NCBI GenBank assembly: GCA_039881145.1 | Contig: JAYKKI010000037.1 | Coordinates: 18,850,501-18,914,500, forward strand | Source of the DNA: Druceiella hillmani | Taxonomy: Eukaryota; Arthropoda; Insecta; Lepidoptera; Hepialidae | Direction: 5' to 3' | Length of the DNA: 64,000 nucleotides | Part shown: positions 13,691-26,400 of the stretch, one piece after another | Position numbering within the stretch: the stretch's first letter is position 1 | How the letters are laid out: every line of letters starts with the position of its first letter | Made by a program: the position numbers and the translations under genes | Notes under the pieces: model-generated | What the model saw: the letters and a program-made list of their open reading frames with translations, nothing else | Told to the model about the DNA's origin: nothing | Database searches by the model: none

Positions 13691-15109
13691 AGCCCACGGG
13701 ACTAAATCCAATACACGTATTAAATTGAATTGAATAACTTACTAATTTTGCTGAATCTTTTTTGCACGTTATATTTATTTCAAATAAAAACATATGTTGA
13801 ATGCTTTTTTTATTTTGGGTTCATTAACCTAGTTAAAAAAGTCACTTATTTTTTCAAGGTACAAGTATTTTATAGCATTTTCCATGGTCATAGTTTAATA
13901 AAAGTGACATGAATTAAAATACAATTTCTAAAATTATATATTAATACAATTAGGAAATCTGTTTAATTTGAGAATCTACGACAACATAACATGGTAAATG
14001 TATAATGATTAAGTGTTACGTTAAACTGTATTGGGATCACTTTATTTATCCTTTATTCAGACTAAATTCCTTTTTTATGGCTTTAAGAAATTAACCTTAC
14101 TTTTTCGAATAACGAACAAAATCTTATATTGTTGTTAAAGTAATTTCAATAAATTTGTAGGAGCAACAGGGCTAAACATGCGATACCATGAAAACACGTC
14201 GTATTGATAATTATATTTCAATAAAGAATTCTCTCCTTCCCATACTTCAGATGTAAATTTCCTCTGAATATATAATCTAACCTGCTATAAATAACTTATG
14301 AATTTGATGTATAAAATATTTCACGTGATAAAATAAACATTTTGAAACGGAAGTATTATTAAATACCCGAAAGGAAAATAGCTTGTTCAATTGATTGATA
14401 AAAACTTACTAAGCACGAGTAGAACTTGCACTGTGAGGGTTCCGTATATATTTCACCTGTATTCATTTAAGTGTTCATATTATTTCCCTTAAGCTAGTAT
14501 TAATGTTTAATAACGTAAATATGATTGTATATTTTATCTTTTACAGGCGTAAAAACATGGTAAATATTTCTAAAAATCTAAAATCTTGAATAATCGCTAT
14601 AGTTTACCTGTAAAATTCCTGTCCGATTTTATCGACCCGCTTCTTCTATGATTTTTTGGCCTAATAATTTCGAAAACAGGAAGAGAAAATTCTATATTTT
14701 AGCATATTTTTAGAATATCATGTTAAATATGCCATTCAAAGTTATAAAAAAAATGTATTCCTCGTGACCAGCATTTTCAAATGATATCGCATGGTACATA
14801 AAATAAAAAGACGAGACATTTATTTTTTAATCTTACATGAATATTTTTAAAAAATTAGCAAGTGCAAAATATTTGTACTAATAATATTAATTACTGTGCC
14901 AAATTGCAAGTTTCTACTTTGCATTATTTCTGAGAAAATCGGTTGAGAATATGAAAAATCATAAATATATTGACTACTATGGTCTTCATAGGCGTGCATA
15001 TTTCGAAAACTATGACATTTAGAATCATTGCTATAGTTTTCTTACAACTTTTTCATAGGGTTTTAAAAAGTCATTCCGAAGTGAAAACGTCTTTAAATTT
15101 GTTTCCTTA
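13691..15109. other. AT-rich DNA, no feature recognised
   Basis: No coding or structural signal recognised. Confidence 0.5.
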
Positions 15110-15175
15110 TCAGGGACCATTCAGAAACGTTGATAATACCGTCGGGGGATAGAGTTTGACTTTGCAGCTACATAA
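15110..15175. repeat. Possible LINE 3' end remnant
   Basis: AGGGACCATTCAGAAACGTT followed by a G-run and GAGTTTGACTTTG resembles, from memory, a motif common near the 3' ends of insect LINE copies (GGGACCATTCA..., G-run, ...TTTGAC). Only a short match exists and no adjoining coding sequence was found. Confidence 0.25.
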
Positions 15176-16885
15176 CTGTCATCTACATATAACATTTAAT
15201 TACATCGCCCTCGTCACAAAAATTCTGCTCTGGTATAAATTTTGACTCGAAGAAACTACGACACTCGTTTGAGTTTCATTTTACAATTTTCGTCAATATT
15301 TATCGATGGCTTGTATAAATCAATTGTGTGAAATAATTATGGGGAATATGTATGGTATTAAACCTAAAAATTAAGAAAACTTAATCAGATGTCCGTCTGT
15401 ACTCGAAAAATTGGAAAAGAGCTTCTCAAGAGCACTCCAGTGATATTGTATGAATCGGTTATGAACCAGTGATGACGTAAGAAATATATCCCGTTAACGT
15501 ACACATATTTGTATAAAATATAACGGCCGTGTCCCCAATACAGCCATGTTCTAATTTTTTTTTATGATTTTAGGTTGATTAGCATTTTGAATAAAAAAGA
15601 CGGAGGACATATTTTTTGGAATTTTACAGTAGGTTACTGAAGGTGTAATACCAAAAATTAGGATAATTACTGACTCTTATAAATAGCCCTTTCAAACAAA
15701 TCCACATGGTATATACGGAAGTAAAAATAATAATAGATTATTTAATTTGGCACCCCTAAAATTTTCATATAAATATTTTTGTGAAGGATGGACTAAGAGA
15801 CACGTGAGTAATTTCCAAAACTCAATTTTTCTTTTGACTTTTGTGGAAGAATCCCCGAAACCTGATATTAAACTTGTTTTTTTTAGTGATGTAAATATGA
15901 AAAATTTATATTAAAATTGTTAACTACTATTTAACACCACTGATGGTTTACATTTTCCAATACGTTTTTGAACCCGGCGAGTACCACGAACAAACGTGGT
16001 TTGAAAATACCTGCGTGTGGGTAAATATATTATATTCGGATATTTATTATTCTATAAACATCATATTATAAATAATACAACCTTTTAACAGTTTAAATTG
16101 TAAATCAAGAAAGAATAATGTTTCATCTGAAACATTTCTCGAAAAATTGTCTGACGAGGACTAGAGCAAATACGTTTAACTGAAAAAGATAAATATTTAT
16201 ATAGCGCGAGGGAGCATAAGCGGACGGACGCTGGGCATACGTGCATGCGATTGTACTATCTTATTTTATCGTTCGCCAATATATTTTTTAATTCCTAGTA
16301 AGAAAATATAAAATATATAAATAGCTACAATCTGATTTGTTGAGCATTAAACAGATACGTACTGACATCGATATATCCAATATCCTCGGTCATATCCGAT
16401 GAAATATGTTGGTGTTTTGTTTATTTCCAACAAAGTGTTGCTTAATTGTATCTTAGAAGCATAAATAAACATTGCAAGTAAGTCTTTGAGAAAAATCTTT
16501 GAAACAAATAAAAAAATTATTTTTTTCTTAAATGATATTATAATTAGTATAAGAGAGTTAAACAAAATGAGGTATTATTTTAAATATTGATTACATTTAG
16601 AAGACGTTTATATAAAGAAAATGTTTTCCAATGATTTTTTTGGAACAATATGTGTCCTTTTGGTAGTCACGAGTAGGTACAATGCTCTTTGCGATATATT
16701 GCTCGGTAAGTAAATATTTGAGGACGGCAAATGTAATTCTTGCAGTGCGAAAATGATAACTATTTTCTCTTCGGTACATTATAATAATAATATTATTACT
16801 TTCCAAATGAGTTCCTGTAAGCTGTTACCAAATATTTTACAGTTAAAAACCTTAACTAATTTTCTTCTGCAAGGTTACGACAATA
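15176..16885. other. AT-rich DNA, no gene recognised
   Basis: The only contrast is a GC-richer patch at about 16203-16250 (TATATAGCGCGAG followed by CGGACGGACGCTGGG), unclassified. Short open frames near 16347-16806 on the minus strand are Lys/Ile/Asn-rich with no recognisable motif. Confidence 0.4.
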
Positions 16886-16950
16886 TTCATTGTATCGTTG
16901 TGTGACCTAAGCACACATAACGAGCCTGTCGAATTCGAATCCCGCCCAGA
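16886..16950 (+). repeat. Possible tRNA-derived SINE remnant (B-box only)
   Basis: ATTCGAATCCCGCC at about 16933-16946 resembles a polymerase III B box (GTTCGANTCC type), with CACACATAACGAGCC upstream. No convincing A box is visible at the expected distance and no tRNA cloverleaf can be drawn. Confidence 0.25.
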
Positions 16951-16976
16951 TATTTCAATTCAATCGAAAGTCAACC

Positions 16977-17030
16977 ATCAACCTTCCTCAGTTGTATGTT
17001 TTCATCAACCTTCCTCAGTTGTATGTTCTT
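16977..17030. repeat. 27-bp tandem duplication
   Basis: ATCAACCTTCCTCAGTTGTA plus seven further bases occurs at 16977-17003 and again at 17004-17030, nearly identical. Confidence 0.9.
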
Positions 17031-18685
17031 CTAGCAATTTACCGAGCAATAATCCTATTACTCAATAAGAATTAATTTTATGTTAAAACTACAACATATT
17101 TGTCTAGTAGTTTTACTTATTGTCAGTCAATGCAGGTGAACGGTTGCCCATTTCGCAATAGCCGTGAAATAAAATCTCATAAGGGCTTATTTAGCCATGT
17201 ATTGTAACTGTGACTGCTGTTAAATATTTGGCCGTTTAGTAATTAGGGACAACTGTGTTCGTTTTCAGCGTTTATAAGTCAGCTAATTATGTAATAAATA
17301 TAACTTTGCAATAAATTTTTTAACCCTATAATTCTTTATTCCTGATGTTGAATCAAACTGCATTTTTCATTTATCAATACTTTTTACAATAACTATGCAG
17401 AAGTTAAGTACGATTGGATGTAATATTAATGCAAATTTTTAGTATTGTTACTATATATACAAAAATTATTTTTTTAACTTTTCGCAAATGTGTGAAACCA
17501 GTTTTCTTCTATCTGCCATATTAAATGCATTAATATGGGACCTAGCGTAAAATTTTAAAAACAAATTGTGAAGGTTTTCATATTTACCGTTCCTTGGTAT
17601 GTTTTGAGAGATTCCTTTACATGATTGTAAAAGTAATTATACAAAATTCTAAAATAAATCATTTTGGAAACACTTTAAGTCGCACTTTTATTATTTGATA
17701 TTTGTAAACTAAACAAAAATATTTTCGTATTTTTACTCGTCTAAAATTGTATATGTAAGTATTAACTATAGTGAAACATAAACAGATTAATATACTTTAT
17801 TATTATATCGAGTTTTATGCCACCAATATGCCAAATTATAGAAAAATATTTTTCCATATTCCATTTTTCTAGAGAATGACTTTTCGAAAAATAGGAAAAT
17901 TAAATTTAATTTCAAATTATTTTTTCTTGAAATTAATACGTCATTATGCCGGAGCACAATTAAAATCTTTTTTTCAGAATGTTTTAAAACAGAAAATAAA
18001 ACCTTCTTCCTATTGATAAATTTACGTATGCTTAAAATCAATCCAATAAAATACATTTTTGAAATTAAAATTTACAAACTTTCATAAAGGGGAAAATGCT
18101 TATCAGTTTTTCATTCAGTTCTTCCGCTTACTTCACTGGCGTAAAAATAAAATTTACACAAACAGAAAAATGCAAGTTCGAATGGTGCGATGAATATCAA
18201 AAAAGCTTATTAGTGAATGGACGATTCTTATAAAGAAGACTCAAACACGCCCCCGTTTTCCGTTCGTCAACGCAACATAAATAAATATATTATGTGAGTC
18301 ACGCTTTTTCGTTCGATGATTTTTTCCGAAGCGTATAAAAAAACATGTAATACGTACCACATTGCTGAGAACTGGGTAGGAAAAAGACGTTACGGTGTAG
18401 GGGCGGGTAAATAAAGGATAGTCTTTATTTATTCACCCCTCATTTTCTACGAAGCGACTGCGTTAGATCTCACTATATTACAGGCACATTAGCGATATAC
18501 AACAAAGTTCGGGTAAATCTCAGTCAACTCCATCAATAACTGTCTACGCTTGAATACAATTTTTGTGAATATATTAGATAATTATTTCAAAGTCTTCATA
18601 CTAAGTTCAATTAGGGCGAGTTAAAACTGTTCCATTGACAGTATTGTAAAGTCCGCTTGGACTATTTATGCAATTTTATTAGTAT
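17031..18685. other. AT-rich DNA, no gene recognised
   Basis: A degenerate hairpin at about 18401-18440 (GGTAAATAAAG ... CTTTATTTATTCACC, three mismatches) is the only structure noticed. An 89-codon minus frame at 17787-18056 is Lys/Leu/Ile-rich and unrecognisable. Confidence 0.4.
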
Positions 18686-18729
18686 TAGGGTATGCGTCTT
18701 TATGTTGGAACATAAAGACGCATACCCTA
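18686..18729. repeat. Perfect 21-bp inverted repeat, 2-nt loop
   Basis: Arms 18686-18706 and 18709-18729 are exact reverse complements separated by GG (arm begins TAGGGTATGCG). It is too perfect and too short-looped for a transposon terminal pair, and lacks the bulges usual in a microRNA precursor. It reads as a snap-back duplication. Confidence 0.95.
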
Positions 18730-20017
18730 TTTATTATTAGTGTTGCAAGTACCTAATATGGGAAGATTAAATCTTCTCACTTAGAAAATAGTAGTATTTA
18801 GCCGACAAACATATGATGACAGCACGCTTTTATAGAGCTTAATGATAACGAGAATATCGTGCAAGACTCTAACATATTGTTCAAGAACTATAATATCCTT
18901 GTGAAAAATCGTCCAAAAAAATACGTACGGACTGTATAAGACCAGCTGAATAGGTGAGTTTAATTAACTGTAGAGTATCGATATGATGTACGCAATACTA
19001 GTGTTTAAAACCTATTTCATTTTGTATATTAATAAATTGATAAAATCAATGAAATATTACAGTATTTAACCCCACGTCGAATTTTCATGATTGTATTGGC
19101 TGAATTGCAACCTGAAATTATGTTTATCGTCACTATATTATAATGAGAATAAACTGTGTCTTCTGATACATGAAGTATATGGCCGTTTAGTTCATCTGTT
19201 GCCATATATCGTCTATTACTATCACGAAAATAAGTGAAAACGTTTTCATAAAAATTATTCTGTCAGGCTTCTATAACTTTTAATTTTTATTCCATTCCAC
19301 ATGATCGTAATAATTTAAGTATGCTGTAATATAATATAAATGAAAAAGATATTCTTATTGAAATAAGTATAATATATAATATATTATCGTAGAAATATGT
19401 TAATACGTCTGAGATATAATAAGTAACCTTAAAAGTTTTTGTCTGTTTTCATTTTTAATGATTTCATGAGTAAATTGTATATGTCTTAGGTATTGAGAGA
19501 TATCCACTATGTTTCTAACATTAAATTCTAATAATTTAACATTCTAACCCGGCGTAAATTATTCCACCTTCGCCCACGTACTAAGGAAAACTAATACAAG
19601 AGAAAGCTAGAACGTAATTTCAAAAATTGACATACGCATATATAATTAAGAACACAAACAAGTATTAATTATATACTGAATTTATGCAGTAATTGGCTAT
19701 ATTTGTCTCAGTATCTGTTACTATTGAATTCAAAACTTACAATATTATATTTTTTTCTAAGTACACATAATTTAAACATACAAATTGTATTGCCATTAAA
19801 TAAAGTACATTAAATATACTAGAATTACTTTCCAAATATCTATAGATACACCATTGTATTAATAAATTATGAAATACGGATAAAGAGGGTAAAAAAGTGA
19901 AAAATTACACTTAGAAAAGGAAAGCTACAAAATAAGTTAATTATTCAATCACCAAACCAAAGATTTATAAAATGTAATATTTAAGTATGCAGGCGCCTTT
20001 ATCTTAAAATTTGGGTG
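18730..20017. other. AT-rich DNA, no feature recognised
   Basis: No coding or structural signal recognised. Confidence 0.5.
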
Positions 20018-20204
<187 letters not shown>

Positions 20205-20236
20205 ACAGGTTGTCCAGTGGCAGATTTCAATGTTTG
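20205..20236. repeat. Left terminal inverted repeat of DD41D element
   Basis: 32 bases pairing with 21483-21514 with one mismatch. Confidence 0.93.
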
Positions 20237-20289
20237 AAAAATTGTAAAAAAAAACTACGCCTCTAATACAAAGTAGGTTTATTTTAACT

Positions 20290-21396
20290 TCATAACAACA
20301 AATGCGGATTTAATTTTTTAAAAACCACGTTTTGCAAATGGCGGCCATCGAGTCTGACACACTCTTCGAGTCCAGCACGCATGTTTTCAAAAACGCGTTT
20401 GCAGAGCGACTGGGGTATCCTACTGACTTCGGCTCGAATATTTTCTTTCACTTGTGCCACAGTGCTCGGATTTGTTTTGTAAACAACAGATTTTAAGTAT
20501 CCCCATAAGAAAAAGTTACGTGGGCTTAAATCGGGTGACCTAGGTGGCCACGGTACGGTACCGTTTCGGGATATGTGTTTTTCTGGAAATAACTGCCGCA
20601 CTGCATTCATGGACACATTAGCAGTGTGAGCTGTGGCCCCGTCCTACTGAAACCATGTGTTTTGGTTGAAGGATGGACTATTCTGTAGTTCTACTCTGAA
20701 AAAGTCATTTAACATCTGGGCATATCTCTCCGAATTCACAGTTACACTTTGGCCACGTTGATTTTCAAAGAAATAAGGCCCTATCATTGCAGATGCAGAC
20801 ATGGCACACCAGACTGTTACTTTAGGCTTATGTAAAGGCTCTTGATGCATTTGTCTTGGGTTGTGGACGTCCCAGTAACGGAAGATCTGCTTATTGACAT
20901 ATCCTCCAATGTGAAAGTGAGCTTCGTCACTAAAGAATATGTTGCCCATCCGGGTAGCAGTACGAAATCTCAACAACATCACCTCCGCGTAAGTTTTTCT
21001 TAATTCAAAGTCAGAATCGTGTAAATCTTGAACAATTTGATATTCATATGGATGGAACTTGTGCTTTTTTTGCATTATTACCTGTAAAGTTGATTACGAA
21101 ATTCCCAATATCGATGTACTTGTACGCAGTGATAAACGGGGATTTTCAACGACAGAAACCATAACACGCTCGACATTTTCATCCGTGGCTACCAATGGTG
21201 TAGGTCCTGGCCTGGGCCTATTTAATGTCGATCCTGTAGCTCTGAACCTTGCTACCCATGACTGAATGAGGTTGATCGATGTTCCACCACGTAATCAACG
21301 AATACTGTAACGATTATTAAATCGACGGCGTGCTACAGACAGCAAAATGTACGCCTCGACGTCAAAAGCGCGGTGCTCTCCACTCCACTGTTCCAT
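20290..21396 (-). pseudogene. DD41D transposase pseudogene
   Basis: One uninterrupted register of 368 codons from ATG at 21396 to a stop at 20290, broken only by in-frame stops at codons 34 (21297-21295), 101 (21096-21094) and 251 (20646-20644), with no frameshift. The first ~105 codons look like the paired helix-turn-helix region (WVARFRATGS, RPRPGPTP, VENPRLS motifs). The catalytic core has FSDEAHF (D157), GPYFFEN and a DGATAHTA block (D252 immediately after the third stop). It continues with WPPRSPDLSP and FFLWGYLKSVVY. Codon 294, the expected third catalytic Asp, is AAC (Asn), one transition from GAC. The C-terminus ends with a RGSHLNDIIFK-like segment, here [14 protein letters not shown]. 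Such enzymes bind the terminal repeats and cut and paste the element; this copy cannot. Confidence 0.93.
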
Positions 21397-21482
21397 GGCT
21401 ACTAAAACATCTGCACCGCTTGCGCTTCTAATGACGCCCCCCGCGCCCCTCTTATGTGTTGCGTTCAGAAACTATGTTTGTT

Positions 21483-21514
21483 CAAACTTTGAAATCTGCC
21501 ACTGGACAACCTGT
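21483..21514. repeat. Right terminal inverted repeat of DD41D element
   Basis: 32 bases pairing with 20205-20236 with one mismatch. Confidence 0.93.
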
Positions 21515-21595
21515 TTATATATATATATATATATATACACATATGTACATACATATATAAACATATATATGTATTTATGTATGTATATATTTTTA
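21515..21595. repeat. (TA)n-rich tract, right flank of DNA transposon
   Basis: TA array resuming after the element, decaying into TATG/CATA words toward 21590. Confidence 0.85.
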
Positions 21596-22109
21596 CAAAG
21601 TAAGACGAAATATTTTTTTTGACATTCAATTGAGTGTCATTGAATATTTATTTTCAAAAAGAAAGAAGATTTTTCAGTCCCTTTTTAAAATTTTAACGTT
21701 CCTTGACACATGAAATTGATGTACATAACAAACTTTTATGAAGTTTAAATTAAAGCACCTGCTATTATTGGACAGAAAAACTAGATATAAAACTTCCAAA
21801 AAATTTAACCGACTTCAAATAACCACTGAATAGGAAGTGAACTGAAAAATATAATACAATGAAATTAGGTTGCTTAATTAGACCTATCGCGATACAATAT
21901 CGTTTTTTAATATGAATAATTTTGCAAAACTCTAACACTGCTAGAGATTTTTGGAATCGGGGTCAAGTCAAGGGTTCTCTTCTCTCTCATATATACGCAC
22001 ACGTAGACCGCAATAATTCACTTGAAACAGACTTCAAAAATTTCTTATTTACATTTTTCATTACTTTTCCCTTTTGTCGCATATGTCAATACAGGTAAAA
22101 TGGGTCGAA
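21596..22109. other. AT-rich DNA, no feature recognised
   Basis: Nothing supportable before the tandem array that follows. Confidence 0.5.
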
Positions 22110-23410
22110 ATTTAATGAGATACTATACCGATTCATTAAAATTGGTTTCTTAATGGAGGTATGAGTTAACATCCACAAACAGACCGTACCAATGAAGCAT
22201 CAGGTTAGTGACAGAAACTGTGTGGAACCCATAATAATAATTTAATGGCAGCAGATACTCAACTCTCAAAATTTTAGCAGACAGTACTCACCTTCCCTCC
22301 CCCCTTGAAACATTAAGACTGGTGAGTGGAAACACGGATTGTCAGTGGCAGTCAATGACAGTCTCACCTATACTAGTAATTTAAAAATAGCAAGTCTTCA
22401 AATCTCACAATTTTGGTAGGCTGTACCCTTATAGAATCAAGGGAAAGAAGTTGGAATCTCGATTTCAATGACAGACACAACACAACACTACACTAAATTA
22501 AAAATAGCATATCCTCAAATATCACGGTGAAGCAATTAGGTTAAAACAGATTCTGTAGCGTAAGAACTGTGAAATTAGAACTCAAATTTCTGCTGTGAAA
22601 TCTCTGCTTGAGATTTACACATTTATTTAAAAACAGCATGAGAAGTGGGAATTTGGAATCCAATGGCAAAATCTCTAAATCAAAATACTAATTTAAAAAT
22701 AGCAGGTTTTCAAGTCTCACAGTTTAGGTCTGTAGTACACTTACGGTATGAGAAATAAGAAGTTGAAACCCGGAGTCAAGTGACAAAATTTCTACTTGAA
22801 ACCAAAATACTAATTTTAAAAAAGCAGCTCCTCAAGTCTTACGGCTTAGAGACTGAGCCATAAGAACCAGGAGTTCAATAATGTAGTCTCTGTACGGGAC
22901 TCAAATTTTGATTTAAGAAATTGCACATACCCAAGCCTTAAGTAGACAATACCTTCAAGGTGTCACGGCGGAGTAATAGGAATCTGGAGTTTAATTACCG
23001 AGCCTCTCTTTTATACCCACAGTATTACCTGAAAAACATTATATTCTCTTGTTTCATGACTAAAAGAAGCGCAGTACTCTCATGACGGCAAGACTGAGGT
23101 AATGGAACTCAGAGTTCAAACGCTGAATATCTGTAATAATTATGCTGAATACCCACAATATAAAATTAAAAAGTCATCATGTCTCACATATTCGATAGGC
23201 TGTATCCTTGAAGCACGGTGACTAAGACCTTAGAAGCCGGAGTTCAATGGCAGTATATTTTTGATACACAAGTACTAATTTAAAACCATCGCATACTCAA
23301 GCATCTTGGTTTTGATAAGCAGTATCCAAGAGTTGGGATCAAGAGTTGGGATCCAGAATTCAATGACAGAGTCTCCATTTGATACCCGAAACCTTAACAA
23401 GAAAACTTCA
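22110..23410. repeat. Diverged tandem array, ~120 bp units, about ten copies
   Basis: A phrase like 'actaatttaaaaatagcagg-cctcaagtctcac' recurs near 22236, 22377, 22495, 22622, 22688, 22810, 22908, 23025, 23157 and 23275, mostly 100-145 bases apart. Between anchors the same order recurs: 'ggtaggctgtaccctt', 'gtgagtaagaa', 'gg-a-ccggagttcaatgacagagtctc' and 'tgatacc'. Unit length varies through indels and one unit is truncated (22622-22688). Local base composition is less AT-rich than the surroundings. No open frame follows the repeat, so it is satellite-like DNA and not a repeat protein. Confidence 0.85.
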
Positions 23411-26400
23411 GATTTTTAATTGTCATATTCTAGGCAGGCAGTTCGCCTGCAACAAAGGGATTTATGGTTTAAAAGTTGTAATTATAATATTTTTATATTG
23501 TTATGGAGACCAAATATAATGCAAAGTTCCATGAGAAATAATCATGAAAAATATACGGAAGGCAAAGCTCAACATACCGTTAAAAAATATGGCGTACCTT
23601 TATCCATATTTATTAAAGTGGTTAATTTCTTGCTACGTCAAGACAAGTCATACGAATCCAAACTAGATAAGTTTAATTCTCCTCACTGAAGAGTTTCTGT
23701 CACCACATTTCGGCTTCAACATTGTATACTGATTTTACCAAAGTACAAATATTTCGACTTCAGTCATATCTTATGAAATTATCATTACTTAATCCAACCA
23801 TGATCACGGCAAGCTGTTTAGGGCTGAGGAATTCTTTGGGATACCAATTTCCGTAGTCAGTTGCTAACTAATTTCATGGAACCAAACTGTGAGTATATCG
23901 GTTTCGATAAAAGTCAGAGATATAATATTAAAAAATATGTAGTTGAATTTAGAATCTCCTCCTTTTTCAAATCGGTTAACAATCGCAAAAATGCTCCATG
24001 AATATATTTTTAGTATAAATATTTACTTTATTTTAAAGAATGACTACGGATATTTTATTTTTCCGGTCTTTATACTTAAATGTCCAAGGGAGTACTTATC
24101 AAAAATTTTGAAAATATATTGAGTTTTAAAACATTATTAAATTTTTTTTAATTATGTTATACGGTAGGTAGACTAATTATTGATCCTCGTACGAAATCTT
24201 ATGCTCCTTTTGGTTAATAAATTTAGTCTCAAACAATATACACATCGAACACATTGAGAAACGTTGTACTCTGCTCTTGTGGATTAGTATATTGTATTCG
24301 CGTTTAAAAATTCGTGAACGGTCTTTGTCTGTCTTTTCTTTAGAATGCATTTTTAAATTAATCTAAATAAAATTTCAAGTGTTTTCTTTTTATACATGTT
24401 CAATAATTTATGTTTTGTTTAAACTTGATCGTCGTTTATCGTGGAATAGACAGAGAATTTAAATTGACTAATACCACATATTTTTATTTAGGCATTTTTT
24501 TCCATTTCGCCAATTTGGAAATTGAAAATTTAAGAATATTTATCGAATATTATTTAAAAAAACAACTTCATTCTTATTCTATTTACAGATCTCACCTAAT
24601 TCGCTTCTTTGAAAATGTTCCTAGGTTTTTCATGAAATCTTTCCATTTAAATTTTTTTGTTTTGTTTCTTCGTTATATGAATTTCCCTAACGGACTTTAA
24701 AAAATGACCCAAAACTAGAAGAAATAGAAGATCCTTTCATAATTTTTATAAAATATTGGCAATAACTAAAAACCTTCTACAAATTGGTGGCTTAAATTCA
24801 AAGTATTCGTTTGTCGGAGCAAAAGTGATTACACATGAGATGAAACTAACAAGCTTGAGAAATTGCTTTAGAAAAAATAAATATTATTTAGGTGCCATAT
24901 ATATTAACGTACATGGCATAAGGTCTTTTGAACGTAAGTGTATAACGTGATAGTGATTTCACCCTACTTATCGAGAATGAATTTTATTAAAAAAGATATT
25001 AAAGGAAAAACCAATTTCGTTACGTGTTTACAATATTTTAGTACAAACAATTTTTGATCACATAGCCGTTTGTCTAAATATAATTATTTGAAGATATGGA
25101 AACCATATAAAATTTCGTTTCCAAATAACTTTTATTTCATTTCAAGCGGTGGAGGATATTAACAATATTCACATGCCAGCGACAATCAAGTCAATCAATT
25201 GCCAGTTGCAAGTTTTATCGAATCTAGTTATTACCGTTATTGTAAGTGATTATCATTTCAATAAAAAAATAGAAGGAAATATTATCATCATATTAGAAAT
25301 GAAAATTGCTAGTTCACGAGGTAAATTTCCATAAACCGGTTTTCTCTCTTAAAAGTGCGAGTTAAAGAAAATGTCATAAAATATAACGTACAAACTTTTC
25401 CAAGCAGCTTTTCAATAAACGCTGAAAACGGACTTTTTAGTGTGAAACTGAAGGTCGCAAAAATTATGATTCATTTTACGTCCTACTTGACCATTTATAT
25501 AACTTCTGCATTTTGGCTGTGCATGCAGGATTAAATTTTATACAGTACTGAATTCATATATATTGACATTATCTTGGTTTTTGGTCTTACATTTAGAACC
25601 CTTACTTGTTTATTTATTGAAATAACAGTCATTTTAAAATTCGTTGCATGGCGACTGAAAACTTGTATAAGTTATAGTCATCTTTAATTTAAAATGGAGC
25701 AAGAGATATGAATGATGGCTCAAGAATTTTTCTGTACATATGTAAATGATAGTCATTGTTTAAAGTGATTGCAAGTGAATAATGAGAGTAGAGTCCTATA
25801 ATGTTTCACTAGAAATTAAATGGAATCCATTTGGAATTTCTAGAAAAATCGATTTCTATTTTCATTTAAATAATAAAAATAACAATAACAATACAGTACA
25901 TTTTCTAATAAACAATAATTAATGAATTGCCTCTCTCTCAATATAAATTAAAACACATATGAAGCAAATGCAATTTAGTTACATAATTTTTTAGCATAGC
26001 TGTCTTTTTTCAGATATTTCCTTATATCACTCTATAACATTTAAAACTATTGTCATGTTTTCAGAATTACTATTTTACAAATATCTATTTAGCTCCAGAA
26101 CTCCAGACTCCATATAATAAGCAGTACGAACCGAACTCAGCAAAATTATACTTAAAATTAGAAATGGAGGGTTTTTTATTTGAAGTATTTAAATTCTGTG
26201 TTTAAGGCTTAACAACTGAGAACATAGACTGCGAGAAAGAGTAGTTAGGTGGATGGGCAAACACTGAGATGATTCTTTGGTATTCAAAAATAGAATGGAT
26301 ATGGAATTTTAAAAAAATGTATGTTTAACACAGATGCTAACAATTTGTTCTAGAAAGAATCATCTATTTTTATACTAAGATAATAATATTTGTATTTCAG

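Larger units (their letters stand above)
20205..21514 (-). mobile_element. Complete Tc1/mariner-superfamily transposon, DD41D type, inactive
   Basis: The element is about 1.31 kb with 32-bp terminal inverted repeats. The left repeat, 20205-20236 (ACAGGTTGTCCAGTGGCAGA...), is complementary to 21483-21514 with one mismatch. Both ends sit in TA repeats, in line with the TA target preference of this superfamily; the exact target duplication is blurred by the flanking array. It carries one transposase frame on the minus strand occupying most of the interior. Catalytic spacing (41 residues between the second and third acidic positions) points to the DD41D group described in insects under names such as rosa or Visitor; I assign this by counting residues. 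Confidence 0.9.

Noticed and set aside
16140..16175. CTGACGA word near GAAA-like sequence as a second hammerhead
   Set aside because: The downstream GAAA core and pairing stems are not in place.
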